A DNA stretch of 64,000 bases from Talaromyces rugulosus (lineage: Eukaryota; Ascomycota; Eurotiomycetes; Eurotiales; Trichocomaceae), in assembly GCF_013368755.1 (NCBI RefSeq), contig NC_049563.1, positions 2,418,001 through 2,482,000 of the forward strand. Reading direction: 5' to 3'. The position numbers were made by a program, and so were the translations under genes. Within the stretch, counting starts at the first letter, position 1. Every line of letters begins with the position of its first letter. Positions 34,755 through 44,521 of the stretch are shown piece after piece. The notes below the pieces were generated by a model that was given only the letters and a program-made list of their open reading frames with translations, ran no database searches and was not told where the DNA came from.

Positions 34755-35951
34755 CTATAGTATGTCTAATGAAAGAAGGCTATTTCGAAGTTTATTAATC
34801 GTCTCGATCAACTCATCCTGTCTGGTATTCACCGCCTTAAATGTAAGAGTCATCAGATCATTCGTGTCTGTACCATTATAATTCGTTTTAAGGGACTTGA
34901 TAATGGTGCCCATCCGACGTAACAGGTGCCTAGACAGTTGTAAGATCATCGTGATCTGGAGCGCAGAGGAATCAGGTACAGAGAAGGACCCGATTTTCAT
35001 GTCGGGCATCTGGACGTAATCTTCGCGCGCCGTTATCATGGAGCGGTCCAAACACGCTTGCATGTTTCCGAAAATATCATGGTAAGTTTCAATGAGACGC
35101 TGGTAGCACGAAAGTACGAGCAAGAAAGACGATTGATCGAATGATGGAGAGTCATTCGGAGCCAACGCCGGTAATGCATCTTCCTGCGGAGGTGTCATGT
35201 TGTAACTATTAGACTCTGAATTGCGCGGGTACAGCTTGTCAAGGACTTCTATCAAACGCTGTGATAACTGGAAAGTCTTGTCGATCGCAAAGTCTTTGTT
35301 TTTCCAGCTATTAGGTTGTGATATAGAAGTCGGAGGCTTAGGTATCGTGGAAGAAAGTGTAAACATTTCAACGTTGAGATCCGAGAGCCCACGAATAGTA
35401 GAGAGTCGCAGATTTTGTGTATCTTGAGGCTTAGGAGTACCGGGGCAAGTTCGCACCATTCCATCGTCTGGAGGCAATTGTTGTTCTGCAGACAACATAG
35501 CCCACTCCTGGTTGAATCGATACTGCCAAGTGCTCGCGGCATTCCCCGATTGCAGGTAGGGATCGGCCGTAGGAGAAGCATTAGACGTTGACGAGAATCC
35601 TGAGACAAGGTCGACAAAAGTCGGGCCTGACCAGGTGTCCGTCGTTGGATTGTCCGACAGCGGACATGTACTGAGCGCACTGAAATCGAACTCAGTCTGA
35701 CTGGGGGGGAATGATGTGTTCAACGGCGTCATGGACTCGATTCCATTACCATCATCGTTGCTGGCCAGAGTTGCGATAGAAGATTCTTGAAGGTTTGGCT
35801 GTTCGCTCTGGCGGCGTGTAGAGGGGGTCCAGGTACAAACAGCTTTTACCTTTGTACAACGGATGCAAGGGCCTCCATGTCCGGACCTTGAGCAGCGCAG
35901 CTTCTGGCCGTGGCACCTGTCACAGGCGGAACGTTGGACGGGATTGGGCAT
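34755..35951 (-). CDS. Zn2Cys6 transcription factor 1
   Basis: Intronless, 398 aa, starting MPNPVQRSACDRC. The N-terminal binuclear zinc cluster is CDRCHGQKLRC followed by CIRCTKVKAVC, the six-Cys pattern of fungal Gal4/AflR-type activators. The basic linker (STRRQ) follows. The middle is Ser/Thr/Pro-rich, and the C-terminal part is helical with NKDFAIDKTFQLSQRLIEVL. The same order and similar phrases occur in regulator 2 ([20 protein letters not shown]), so the two are diverged paralogues of an AflR-like layout. It lies directly upstream of the PKS-NRPS in the same direction and is the best candidate for its pathway-specific activator. A frame extending to 35966 opens only with TTG, so the ATG at 35951 was chosen. 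Confidence 0.9.
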   Translation of the reverse strand: MPNPVQRSACDRCHGQKLRCSRSGHGGPCIRCTKVKAVCTWTPSTRRQSEQPNLQESSIATLASNDDGNGIESMTPLNTSFPPSQTEFDFSALSTCPLSDNPTTDTWSGPTFVDLVSGFSSTSNASPTADPYLQSGNAASTWQYRFNQEWAMLSAEQQLPPDDGMVRTCPGTPKPQDTQNLRLSTIRGLSDLNVEMFTLSSTIPKPPTSISQPNSWKNKDFAIDKTFQLSQRLIEVLDKLYPRNSESNSYNMTPPQEDALPALAPNDSPSFDQSSFLLVLSCYQRLIETYHDIFGNMQACLDRSMITAREDYVQMPDMKIGSFSVPDSSALQITMILQLSRHLLRRMGTIIKSLKTNYNGTDTNDLMTLTFKAVNTRQDELIETINKLRNSLLSLDIL

Positions 35952-35966
35952 AGTGACGCCGGCCAA

Positions 35967-36490
35967 AAAAGTGTGTCACACTGTGAACGGCACGCGTAAA
36001 TGTGGGAGCGTGCTTGATCAGTTCGCGATGAGTATAGGATGTTGGGAGGAAAGGAGGTGGTAAAACGAGGAGCTGAGCGGCACTAGCGGTGGCGACAGCC
36101 GCTAACGTCTGGTAAGGTCGGATCCCCCCGCACGTGCCGTCACCCAGCTCCACCACTACTTCTAGTCTGCGTATCAATTGATGGGCTTAGGAAATATCTA
36201 ACTTTAAGGCTAGAATTATATTTAATTATGTAGAGACATTAGAAATTACAGTATAGATTGGAACTTTTATAACTTTTACATAATTAGCTAACCTTGGCCT
36301 TTATAAATTTAAAATTTTGGCTATTTTTACCCTTTTTTAATAGTTTTCACAGGGAGAATTTTTTTGGTGTACATGAAGCCACCATGAGGATAAACCTTTG
36401 TTCTCGCACACGGTGACTCGGTTTGTGTATTGCTCGTTATGATAGGTTTGATATGAGATTGTAGCATATATGCAGGTCCTACGTAGCCTC
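35967..36490. other. intergenic, part AT-rich
   Basis: Upstream region of regulator 1 and 3' side of EthD 1. Positions about 36,190-36,350 are AT-rich and look like degraded repeat sequence. No gene seen. Confidence 0.4.
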
Positions 36491-37032
36491 TTATTTCAAT
36501 ATCTTACTCAGTGGACCGTCTGGCGCGACAAATTCCTCAAAGGAAGGTTTGTAAGCCGACACTCCGTCCTCGCCCAAGCCAACAACACGGCCCTCTTGAA
36601 CAAAGACTTCGACCCAGGCGAGGCTCGCGACCACGTGACGCTCGCTGAGATACGGGGCCTCTTTCTCAGGGAAGGTTTGGCGAACCGGGTCATATGCGAT
36701 GGCACGCAGGGTTTCAAGATCACGAACATAAAGTTCGACAGTGAAATCGTGATCCTCAATTGACCATTCAGCACCCAGTTCGCCCTTGAAGCGCTCGAGG
36801 GCGCCTCGCGTGTCTTTTGTCGAGAATACCTGTGGTGCAATTTGAGCATGATTCCGAAACAGGACGCTAATGATCTAACCTGATGGTACAAGACAAGACC
36901 CTTGCTGGAATGCAGGGTTGCGACTTCCTTTGCGTGAGCAATAGTCCCGAAAAAGTGACAGTCCCGTTCCGAGCAGCCGTCCTTCCGGTAATGCGCCAAG
37001 GTCAGACGCAGGAGTCGCTCTTTGGTACTCAT
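36491..37032 (-). CDS. EthD-like dimeric alpha/beta-barrel protein 1
   Basis: Small protein of 163 aa, exons 37032-36880 and 36829-36491. It starts MSTKERLLRLTLAHYRKDG. The fold-typical features are an N-terminal strand LLRLTLAHYRK, a helix with conserved His (TIAHAKEVATLH), and a C-terminal half VELYVRDLETLRAI...ASLAWVEVFVQEG. It aligns along its whole length with EthD protein 2, with the intron at the same place and phase. EthD/ABM-type proteins are small dimeric barrels; several fungal cluster members act as cyclases, decarboxylases or monooxygenases on polyketides. Divergent from the MFS gene, sharing a promoter with several CGG half-sites. The exact reaction cannot be read from the sequence. 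Confidence 0.82.
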
Positions 37033-37440
37033 TGCGTGATCGGTTACTGCAGATGTGAAAGATGGGCAAGTAAGGTCAGACGCATGATGGCCAGTAGCAT
37101 TGGGGACATATATGGTCAATGCTTCGGCGTCCTTCTTCAAAGCAAACCCGAATCGGCTAGCCGAAACCTTAGTCGGAGGTGGTCAGATTAAGCGTTCGGC
37201 AGTAAGTGGGGCCGATGATTAGTCACTACCGAAGGTTCGGAAGTAGATTCGGCGGTTATGTTTCTTGGCAGTTGCGGATCTACATCGTTCGTATTATTGT
37301 GGATCCCAATATGAGCCCCAAACACGAGGCTTTGTCGTCAACACTGAAGTTTTCTCTCTACTGGGAACTACTTCTGCACACTGCCAGCCTCATAGTCTGT
37401 CGCAAACACGCACCAGTTGCAAACTCGCATCAAATCGATC
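37033..37440. promoter_or_regulatory. shared EthD-1/MFS promoter with clustered CGG half-sites
   Basis: Divergent promoter of 408 bp. About 100 bp (37153-37255) holds TCGGCTAGCCGA (37153-37164, palindrome), TTCGGC (37195-37200), CCGAAGGTTCGG (37229-37240, palindrome) and TTCGGCGG (37248-37255). Inverted CGG half-sites are typical targets of dimeric Zn2Cys6 proteins. The density is far above what is expected by chance for so short a stretch. Confidence 0.55.
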
Positions 37441-39452
37441 ATGAGCAACAGCAGCACCAACAAGGAAGCGCCGTCGGAGCCTGTTCCTGGCATTGATTCG
37501 CCGCCCACAGGAGATGAGATTGAGAAGCCAAGCAGCACAGGGGAGCCGCCAAAAGATGATGAGGAACCCGAGCGCTTGACCAAGGCGGAAGCCTTCTTGC
37601 TTGTCGTTTCCATATGCGTGAGTGGAAAGACAACGGGGTTAATGAAAAGCTACTAACTTTTTGTCTACGACAGATTCCTACATTCATTGCGGCCCTTGAA
37701 CAGGTACGTCTGCAGATTGCAAGGCGCGAACGGACATATCCAGTGCTAATATCTCTTGCAGACCATCGTATCTACCGCAGTCCCAACCATAGCTAAATCC
37801 TTCGATGCTTCTCCAGTCGAATATGCCTGGATAGGAACTGCCTACTTGCTTCCCGCTGCTGGTAGGACCTTATCACACTCTTCCTACAACCTGCGCTAAC
37901 TCAGACACTAGCTTCGGCTCCCCCGTGGGGTGCGCTTAGCGACATCTTTGGCCGGAAGCCAGCACTGCTTGGAGCCATCTTCGTCTTCTTCATCGGTTCC
38001 CTCATCGGTGCAGTTGCCCCTAACATACATGCCGTCCTTGCGGGACGAGTGATTCAGGGTATAGGCGGTGGTGGAATATTGGGCTTGTCAGCGACAGTCG
38101 TTGGTGATGCATTCAGTCCCCGGTAAGTCATCAAATGCGCATCATCACGAGTAGTCTGCCTAACATTAAAACAGTGAACGAAGTAAGTATTATGGTATAA
38201 TTGGTGTCACCTGGGGTTTGGCCTGCGGGCTTGGTCCCATAATTGGTGGAGCCTTTTCCCAGTTCGTCAGTTGGAGATGGTGTTTCTGGATTAATCGTAT
38301 GTCACACCTTTCAAACCCTTTCTACCACTTTTAACTCATCTCTTCATAGTTCCCGTTGCTGGTGTTGCCGCTGTATTCGTCTTCTTCTTCCTCAAGGTCC
38401 ACACACCTAAGACACCCATCATCCAGGGGTTGCTCGCAATGGATTGGCTCGGCACGCTCTTGCTGGTCTGCGCAACCGTTATGTTCTTACTAGGACTGGG
38501 CTATGGTGGCGTTGCATACCCTTGGGACTCGGCCATCGTCATCTGCCTCATAATCTTTGGGGTGGTGGCACTCGGCATATTTGTTGTGGTCGAATGGAAG
38601 GTGGCCAAATATCCCATCGTTCCAATGAGACTCTTCCAGTCCATCTCCAACGTCAGCGTTTTCGGTATCGCATACCTACACGGGGCCATATTTATCGCCA
38701 ACCTTTACTATCTTCCTCTGTACTTCCAGAGCGTCCTCGGTGCCACTCCCCTCCTCTCTGGCGTCTATCTACTTCCAGTAGCAGTCACCTTGTGCGTTTT
38801 GTCAAGCTTGAGCGGATATTACATTAGCCAGACGGGCCGATACAGACCGCCTATCTACATCGGCTTGGTAGTAATGCTTTTGGGAACTGGTCTCTATATT
38901 GACCTCAAGCCTTCTCCATCCTGGCCACGAATCATTCTCTACCAGATAGTATCTGGGCTCGGACTCGGGCCGGTCTTCCAGGCTCCAATAATGGCCATAT
39001 TCACTCTCACGAAACCTGCAGATATCGCGGCCGCAACAACGACACTCCTCTTCATTCGTGACATTGCAACTGCCATGTCGATTGTCTTTGGGGGCGTTAT
39101 CTTTCAAAACCGCATGTCACAGCAGTCGGGCAAGATTACTGACTCCTTTCCACCCGAACTAGCCAACCAGATAATCGGTGGGGAGTCATCGAGTACGCTA
39201 ACTCTAATCCCAACTTTGCCGGATGACCAGAGACGCGTCATCAATGAGGTGTATACTTCGAGCATACGCACTGAATGGATATTTTACACTGCACTTGCTG
39301 GTGTAGCACTGCTCTTGAGCTTGTTAATCAGTAAGCAGGTGCTCTCTAAAGAGCACAAGCTTCACAAGACAGGACTCGATACCATGGAGCAAAATCGATT
39401 GGAGGAAGAAGAGAAGAAGGCGGCACACGAGAATGGACAATCCCAGGTCTAG
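37441..39452 (+). CDS. MFS efflux transporter, DHA 14-TM type
   Basis: Membrane exporter of 580 aa in six exons (37441-37617, 37674-37703, 37762-37861, 37912-38122, 38175-38296, 38350-39452); every junction keeps frame. The N-terminal 50 residues are hydrophilic and Pro/Glu-rich. Motif A reads [13 protein letters not shown] and the antiporter motif [14 protein letters not shown]. About 14 hydrophobic segments follow, and the C-terminal tail is charged. This is the drug:H+ antiporter type that usually exports the product of a metabolite cluster and gives self-protection. It shares its promoter with EthD protein 1 and points toward the hydrolase. Substrate inferred only from the neighbours. Confidence 0.92.
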
Positions 39453-40085
39453 ACACTTCCTGAACCTCCTAGGCCAAGTTGCGTACGATACTTGGGGAGC
39501 TCCAGTTTCATGGTCTATTCAGTGGATATACTCACTAAATATTGTATGGCGTGGGAACATATTATATTTTGTGGCTGTTCACAAAATGCTTTAATCAAAA
39601 CTTACATGTATTATCAAACTTATTATCGCAAGTAGCACTTTTAAATGCATTGGTTTCTGATAGATTTAATTACACTGGGGTATTCTGAGCGAATTACTAA
39701 GAGACACTCTCACGAGTTTGTATCAGCTCACAACGGTGTCCCAAACTGAACATATTCGCTCATAGAAAATCTAAGGAAAAACAGATCTCCTAGCTGTTTT
39801 CTATTTCAACCGTTCATTCAAGGAGTTGATCGCTTGAACGCCGATTATTGTATCGGGTTCGGCGGCAACATTCGGGTTCGGCGTGGCACAAACCGGGCAT
39901 GTAGAAGAGAGGTTAGTGCACGACACCTAATCACTGTTTATATTCCGCTTCTAATCAAAATATCTTTGGTACACGGTTCGCCTATGAGTCTATACAAGAG
40001 GTTCTCTGCTCATTTTATTACTTGGAATAAGTCGGCCAGCGGCATCGCCAAATCAGTTTGAGAATTTTCATCGTTCATAAACAAA
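39453..40085. promoter_or_regulatory. hydrolase promoter with direct repeat TCGGGTTCGGCG
   Basis: Region between the MFS gene and the hydrolase. TCGGGTTCGGCG occurs twice in the same direction, at 39853-39864 and 39872-39883 (19-bp spacing), about 200-230 bp upstream of the hydrolase start. The core TTCGGCG is shared with other cluster promoters. Likely regulator-binding sites, by inference. Confidence 0.55.
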
Positions 40086-41453
40086 ATGCACACCTTCTTC
40101 AAGTCACCATTCTTCAACTTCGAGTTCCTGCGACTCCTTGCCATGGCTCCTTTCGAGGGCGGCGAGATCGCAGAAATTCTCGAGGCAGTAAGCAAAATCA
40201 AGGACCTGGATCCCGAGAGCTGGTACGACGCCTGGAGCGAAGCCGGCACAAAGGCCGAGCAGATTGCCCAAGAGGGAGAAGATTCAAGGGACCAAGTGGC
40301 TGCCCGTCGCGGCTATTTACGCGCAGCCCGATATCTTCAATCGGCCATGTTTATGCTTAATGAGGGCCCCATCGGTTACGACAAGCGCGTGTTGCCGACT
40401 ATCGAGCGCTCAATTCGCGACTTTCGGAAGGGTGTTCAGCTTCTAGATGCACCGGTTCACTTCCTCGAAATAGACTACGAAGATGGCGTGAAATTGCCAG
40501 GATATCTATACTTGCCACCCTTGAATAAACGTCTCCCTAGCGGCAAGACACCTATCCTCATTAATACCGGTGGCGGTGACTCTACGCAAGAAGAGATCTA
40601 TTTTATCAACGCGTCTGTGGGCCCAAGCCTAGGCTACGCAGTTCTTACCTTTGACGGCCCAGGACAGGGTATCGTTTTACGGCGCGAGAAGTTGGCGATG
40701 CGTCCTGACTGGGAGGTCGTCGTGTGCAAGGTACTCGACCATATATGGGACTTTGCGGCGCAGCATCCAGATGCCAATCTTGATCTAGACCACGTGGCTA
40801 TCACCGGTGCGTCCATGGGCGGGTATTATGCCCTGCGTGGAGCCGTCGATCCCCGTATTACAGCATGTATCAGCGTCGACGGATTCTATTCGATGGAGAG
40901 TTTTGCTGAAGGCCGAGTACCAGCCTGGCTGTGGAAAGGTTTCAGGGCCGGCTACATTTCCAAGTCAGTCTTCAACGCCGTTGTCGGAGTCACATCGTCG
41001 CTCAACTTTCAACCTCGCTGGGAGTTCAATCACATGAAGTGGGCGTTGGGTCAGGATAACGAATATGATGTGATTCGACGTATGCTTGATTTCTCGCTCC
41101 GTCGTGCTGACGGGTCAGAGGTCCTGCATGATGTGAAATGTCCAGTGCTGGTCACTGGCGCTGGGTCGTCGTTCTATTTCGACCCGAGCACCACAACGCG
41201 TAGGATTACGGACAAGCTTGTGCATCTGAAAGCTGAGGATAAGGAGGAGTGGATCGCTACGGATGTCGCTTTTGGTGGGCTGCAGGCTAAGATTGGCGCC
41301 TTTGGCTATTCAATGCAGCGTACTTTTGGGTGGCTTGATAAAATTTGGAAAATTGAGAGGGAGCCGCTTAGGTTGGGTGGAGCACCGATTAAACGCGAAG
41401 GTTTCAGTACTAATGGAGTTCCTGATATTGTATCTATTTTGAAGAAGCCTTGA
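40086..41453 (+). CDS. alpha/beta hydrolase (DUF1100/Ayg1-like)
   Basis: Intronless, 455 aa. The nucleophile elbow is GASMGG with Ser243. The region before it (GGDSTQEEIYFINASVGPSLGYAVLTFDGPGQG) carries the oxyanion-hole pattern typical of this group. The N-terminal 150 residues are the helical extension seen in the 2,6-dihydropseudooxynicotine-hydrolase/Ayg1-like proteins. Fungal relatives occur in many polyketide and PKS-NRPS clusters, where they cleave C-C bonds, shorten chains or help release and cyclise intermediates. It probably acts on the megasynthase product. The first ATG (MHTFFKSP) was used; MAPFEGG at residue 20 is an alternative start. Confidence 0.88.
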   Translation: MHTFFKSPFFNFEFLRLLAMAPFEGGEIAEILEAVSKIKDLDPESWYDAWSEAGTKAEQIAQEGEDSRDQVAARRGYLRAARYLQSAMFMLNEGPIGYDKRVLPTIERSIRDFRKGVQLLDAPVHFLEIDYEDGVKLPGYLYLPPLNKRLPSGKTPILINTGGGDSTQEEIYFINASVGPSLGYAVLTFDGPGQGIVLRREKLAMRPDWEVVVCKVLDHIWDFAAQHPDANLDLDHVAITGASMGGYYALRGAVDPRITACISVDGFYSMESFAEGRVPAWLWKGFRAGYISKSVFNAVVGVTSSLNFQPRWEFNHMKWALGQDNEYDVIRRMLDFSLRRADGSEVLHDVKCPVLVTGAGSSFYFDPSTTTRRITDKLVHLKAEDKEEWIATDVAFGGLQAKIGAFGYSMQRTFGWLDKIWKIEREPLRLGGAPIKREGFSTNGVPDIVSILKKP

Positions 41454-42173
41454 GGAAAACCACAACAGGAAGCGTGGAATACTTGGGGACAGTGATGGGT
41501 ATATCTTCTACGACAATCAACATCGAAATATATAATAGCCATGATTGCTCCGGATCAAGTTAAAACCTTAGAGGAGAGCTAGAGCTAGAATTAAAGTGAT
41601 CAATTGATATAGGTGGAAGAAAGTTTGCTAGAAGTGCTCTGTATTTAGTAAGCTTATAGTAGTAATACATATCTCTATCTCCAAGCATGTACTAGTAGTA
41701 ATTGAACCCTTTTGGCATTGCGCAAGGCAGAACCTGACATTCATCGAGTGATTACACGCCGTATTGGAGAGTTTTGCAACCTTCAGATTGAAACACCGAC
41801 CCATGGTTAGTAGGATACAGACGTAAAAGGTTTTCTGCAGCTCCTTCAGTGTCTTCAGCGCCGAAGTTGTCTCCTTCTCCGTGAGCGCTGATCATCTGCC
41901 TATCTTTGAATCTGTTAGTATCAAGTAGGCGATCACCGGCATGACTACACGCCGGTGAAAAACTGTTTGCAAAGAGCACCGAAAGATCAAATGCAAGAAA
42001 CTCGGTACTATCTTCGGTCTCGGTGGCAAAGGATTCGTTTCGAAAATTTCGGCGATGACCTTGACCAGCGGGCGAACATATTAGGCCGCTGGCATCCACG
42101 TTATGGAAGATTACGCACTGAGTGATTGTCACGCCATCGTACTGCATTAATCATACCTAATCCACCCTGCATC
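41454..42173. other. intergenic, no convincing gene
   Basis: Spacer of 720 bp between the hydrolase and EthD protein 2. It contains an open minus-strand frame (41752-42147) with no recognisable features, ending 26 bp from the EthD-2 start. Confidence 0.35.
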
Positions 42174-42861
42174 ATGTCCCCCCTTCCCGAAAGGCTTCTG
42201 CGGCTGTCGATCGCACATTACAAGAAGCCAAATATCTCTGATGAAGAATTTCACCGCTGGGCAACCGAGGAACATTGTGTTCGAGCAGCCGCGATACATG
42301 CCAAGCATGGTGTGCGGACTTTTGACATGGTGAGTGCATTTTCTACTTTCGAAAGTCACCGTTCGTATTCAGTCATCTTGGGTGCTGCGCACAGGGCCCG
42401 CCTGTGTACAACGAAGTATGCGGGTGAGATTATGGTGGCGCCGAGTAGAGAAACCTCAGCTACAGTCTGGTTTTTGATCCGCCTACCTCGTGTAACGCGA
42501 GGATATCAAGTCTGATGGAGTCAGCTAACATATACATGATCTTCAGTTGTTCAGTTTGAAGCCGGCGCGAGACCAGGTTCAAGAGCTGAATGAACGCCTT
42601 GGGGGCAAATGGACTGTCGACAACCACGACGTCGTTGTCGAATTTTACGTGCGCGACTTGGCGGCAGTGGAAGGCATCATCAACGACCCTGACTTTCAGA
42701 AATTACAGTCGGAAGAAGCTCCATGGATCGATGCGGAGAGAGTCCCGATTGGAGCAAGCTTAGGCTGGGTTGAGGTTTATGCGGAGCAGGGCAAGGTTGT
42801 GAACGTTACGAAGGATGAGAAGCCTGCCTACGGGAAGCTGGATTTGGGCGTGGGTGCCTGA
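42174..42861 (+). CDS. EthD-like dimeric alpha/beta-barrel protein 2
   Basis: Protein of 156 aa, exons 42174-42329 and 42547-42861. The intron sits at the same codon position as in EthD protein 1 but is long (217 nt). It starts MSPLPERLLRLSIAHYKKPN, followed by FHRWATEEHCVRAAAIHAKHG and, in exon 2, VVVEFYVRDLAAVEGI and ASLGWVEVYAEQG. Its closest visible relatives are EthD protein 1 (36.5-37.0 kb) and the damaged copy at 44 kb. The family suggests a small cyclase, decarboxylase or monooxygenase-like barrel. It lies downstream of the hydrolase in the same direction. Function not proven; it may be redundant with, or successive to, EthD protein 1. Confidence 0.8.
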
Positions 42862-43982
42862 ATCGATTTCAATTGCATTTTCAGACGAAGATTTTTGGAG
42901 ATCGTCAGCGATATTGATGATTTTGGTATACCAGAAGGAAAAATCCGTATCCACAATAACATCACTCGTCCGTACGGTGTCAGTTTTATACATTTGCAAT
43001 GCCACGTCATATCGCTTGGTCACCCAACAGCGTATTTTCTTGCCAATGTCTATCAGGCCATCTTTACCGTTAAAGCTAGGGTTAAAGCAGGTCCGGGATA
43101 GAGCGAGGTTTAAGTCGTTAGAGATCTGAGCCGCTACACAGAGCGTTTCAAAGCCTTCCCACCACATATTGAACATGATTTCTGAGCAGAAATACTAGCA
43201 GGGCAAACAGTACAGCACGTGATCATCAACGGAATAATTATTGTAATCTTACTACCATGTACCTGCTTTACAAAGCACACTGCTTGCGCCGAACATTAGG
43301 AAAAATTCAAGGCAATCACATGCATCGGCTTCGTGGTTGAGAGTTGGCGATGGTGTCGTGGGTTACTAACTATCACCGCCGAACCGCCGATGACCGAATT
43401 GCTGGCACCAAGCAAATTGCACATCAATATGGGGTTTGCTTACTCGCTTGATAGGTAACGACGTCTTCCAAACCCGAGACGATCACCCTAGTTTACAGAC
43501 AAGATGGTCCACATACAACGTGTGGTCCGGTACACTACATGCTAGGCACGGAGTACCACAATATTACCAGGTAAGATTGGAACTGGGGAGACGCCAAAAT
43601 TAATTGGCTCGCCATCTTGATTACGTACACTGACGTTGGTGTTCAATAAACGTCTACAATACCGACGCCACACGTAACGCCGTGCGGGTAGAAGTCTACA
43701 TTGAGGATGGGTCCCCTACCTACACGCCATTCTATGCGGAGTATGTGAAGGTTCGGGGAGGGGAGCTATTCAGAGAGGGGATCACTCGGGGTCACTAAAG
43801 GAAACAAGGATTTTTACCGGCTATTCGGACTAGAATACGAGTAGAAAGCTCTCTCTCGGTCAAATTGCTTGGTACTTCCTTACAATATATACCATTAGTC
43901 GCTTGTACTACTTGTTCCTTTTCATTCTCATTGAACCAGTCTCGCCAAGAACCGTTCATCAAGGGTCCAAATAAAATTTTTA
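42862..43982. other. intergenic with decayed sequence
   Basis: No intact gene. CGCCGAA sites occur at 43287-43293 and 43377-43383. A plus-strand frame at about 43,640-43,798 (VYNTDATRNAVRVEVYIEDG, then TPFYAEYVKVRGGEL) reads like the end of a small NTF2/SnoaL-type protein and may be a gene remnant, at low confidence. Confidence 0.35.
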
Positions 43983-44521
43983 GCCATTCGTCCAAAACTG
44001 CAAGCTACGCAGCGCCTTCTCCGTATTGCGGTTGCGGACTTCGGGAACCCAGAGATTTCCGAAGCTGACTTCTATCGCTGGGCAACAGAGGATCACTGTT
44101 CTAGAGCGGCAAAGATTTACGCCCGATATGGAATTAGGGGTTAGGGAATGGTATGATTAGTCCTCGTATTTGTAGAAAGCCCAGAGTGAGCCATGTCCCG
44201 CTGACGTTATGCTGCAACTTAGTTCTTCAACCCCCACCGCGCCCATTCCGCCACCAAGGAGTTGAACACACACATGGGAGGCAAGTGGATCATAGGCAAC
44301 CACGATGTACAGGTGGAGTTCTACTTGCGTGATCTCGCGCAGCTCACAGTAGTTCCTGAAGACCCTGAGTTCAAAGCCTTGCAGGAAGAGGAGGCCCACT
44401 CGTCAGCGGAGAGAATATTCTTGGGGTGGGTCGAAGCGTATGTGCAAGACAAGATGGCCCCGGCCAGGTTGTCAATGTGGGTTTTGATGGAAAAACGTTA
44501 TTACTCCATAAACATGCATTA
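43983..44521 (+). pseudogene. ruined third EthD copy
   Basis: Exon 1 remnant (about 43998-44155) reads QRLLRIAVADFGNPEIS followed by FYRWATEDHCSRAAKIYARYG, clearly matching EthD protein 2 (FHRWATEEHCVRAAAIHAKHG). It has no ATG in frame and hits a TAG at the codon where the intact copy has Phe, just before the intron. The exon 2 remnant (about 44230-44521) reads [20 protein letters not shown] and [11 protein letters not shown] but lacks several residues around the PWIDAERVPIG stretch of the intact copy. Lost start, internal stop and deletions together make it a pseudogene. It lies between EthD protein 2 and regulator 2 and shows that this gene was duplicated more than once. Confidence 0.82.

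Noticed and set aside
41752..42147. 131-aa minus-strand frame between hydrolase and EthD-2
   Set aside because: No recognisable features, and its start would lie 26 bp from the EthD-2 start on the other strand; likely chance.
42760..43176. 138-aa minus-strand frame
   Set aside because: Overlaps the 3' end of EthD-2 in antisense and shows no family motif.
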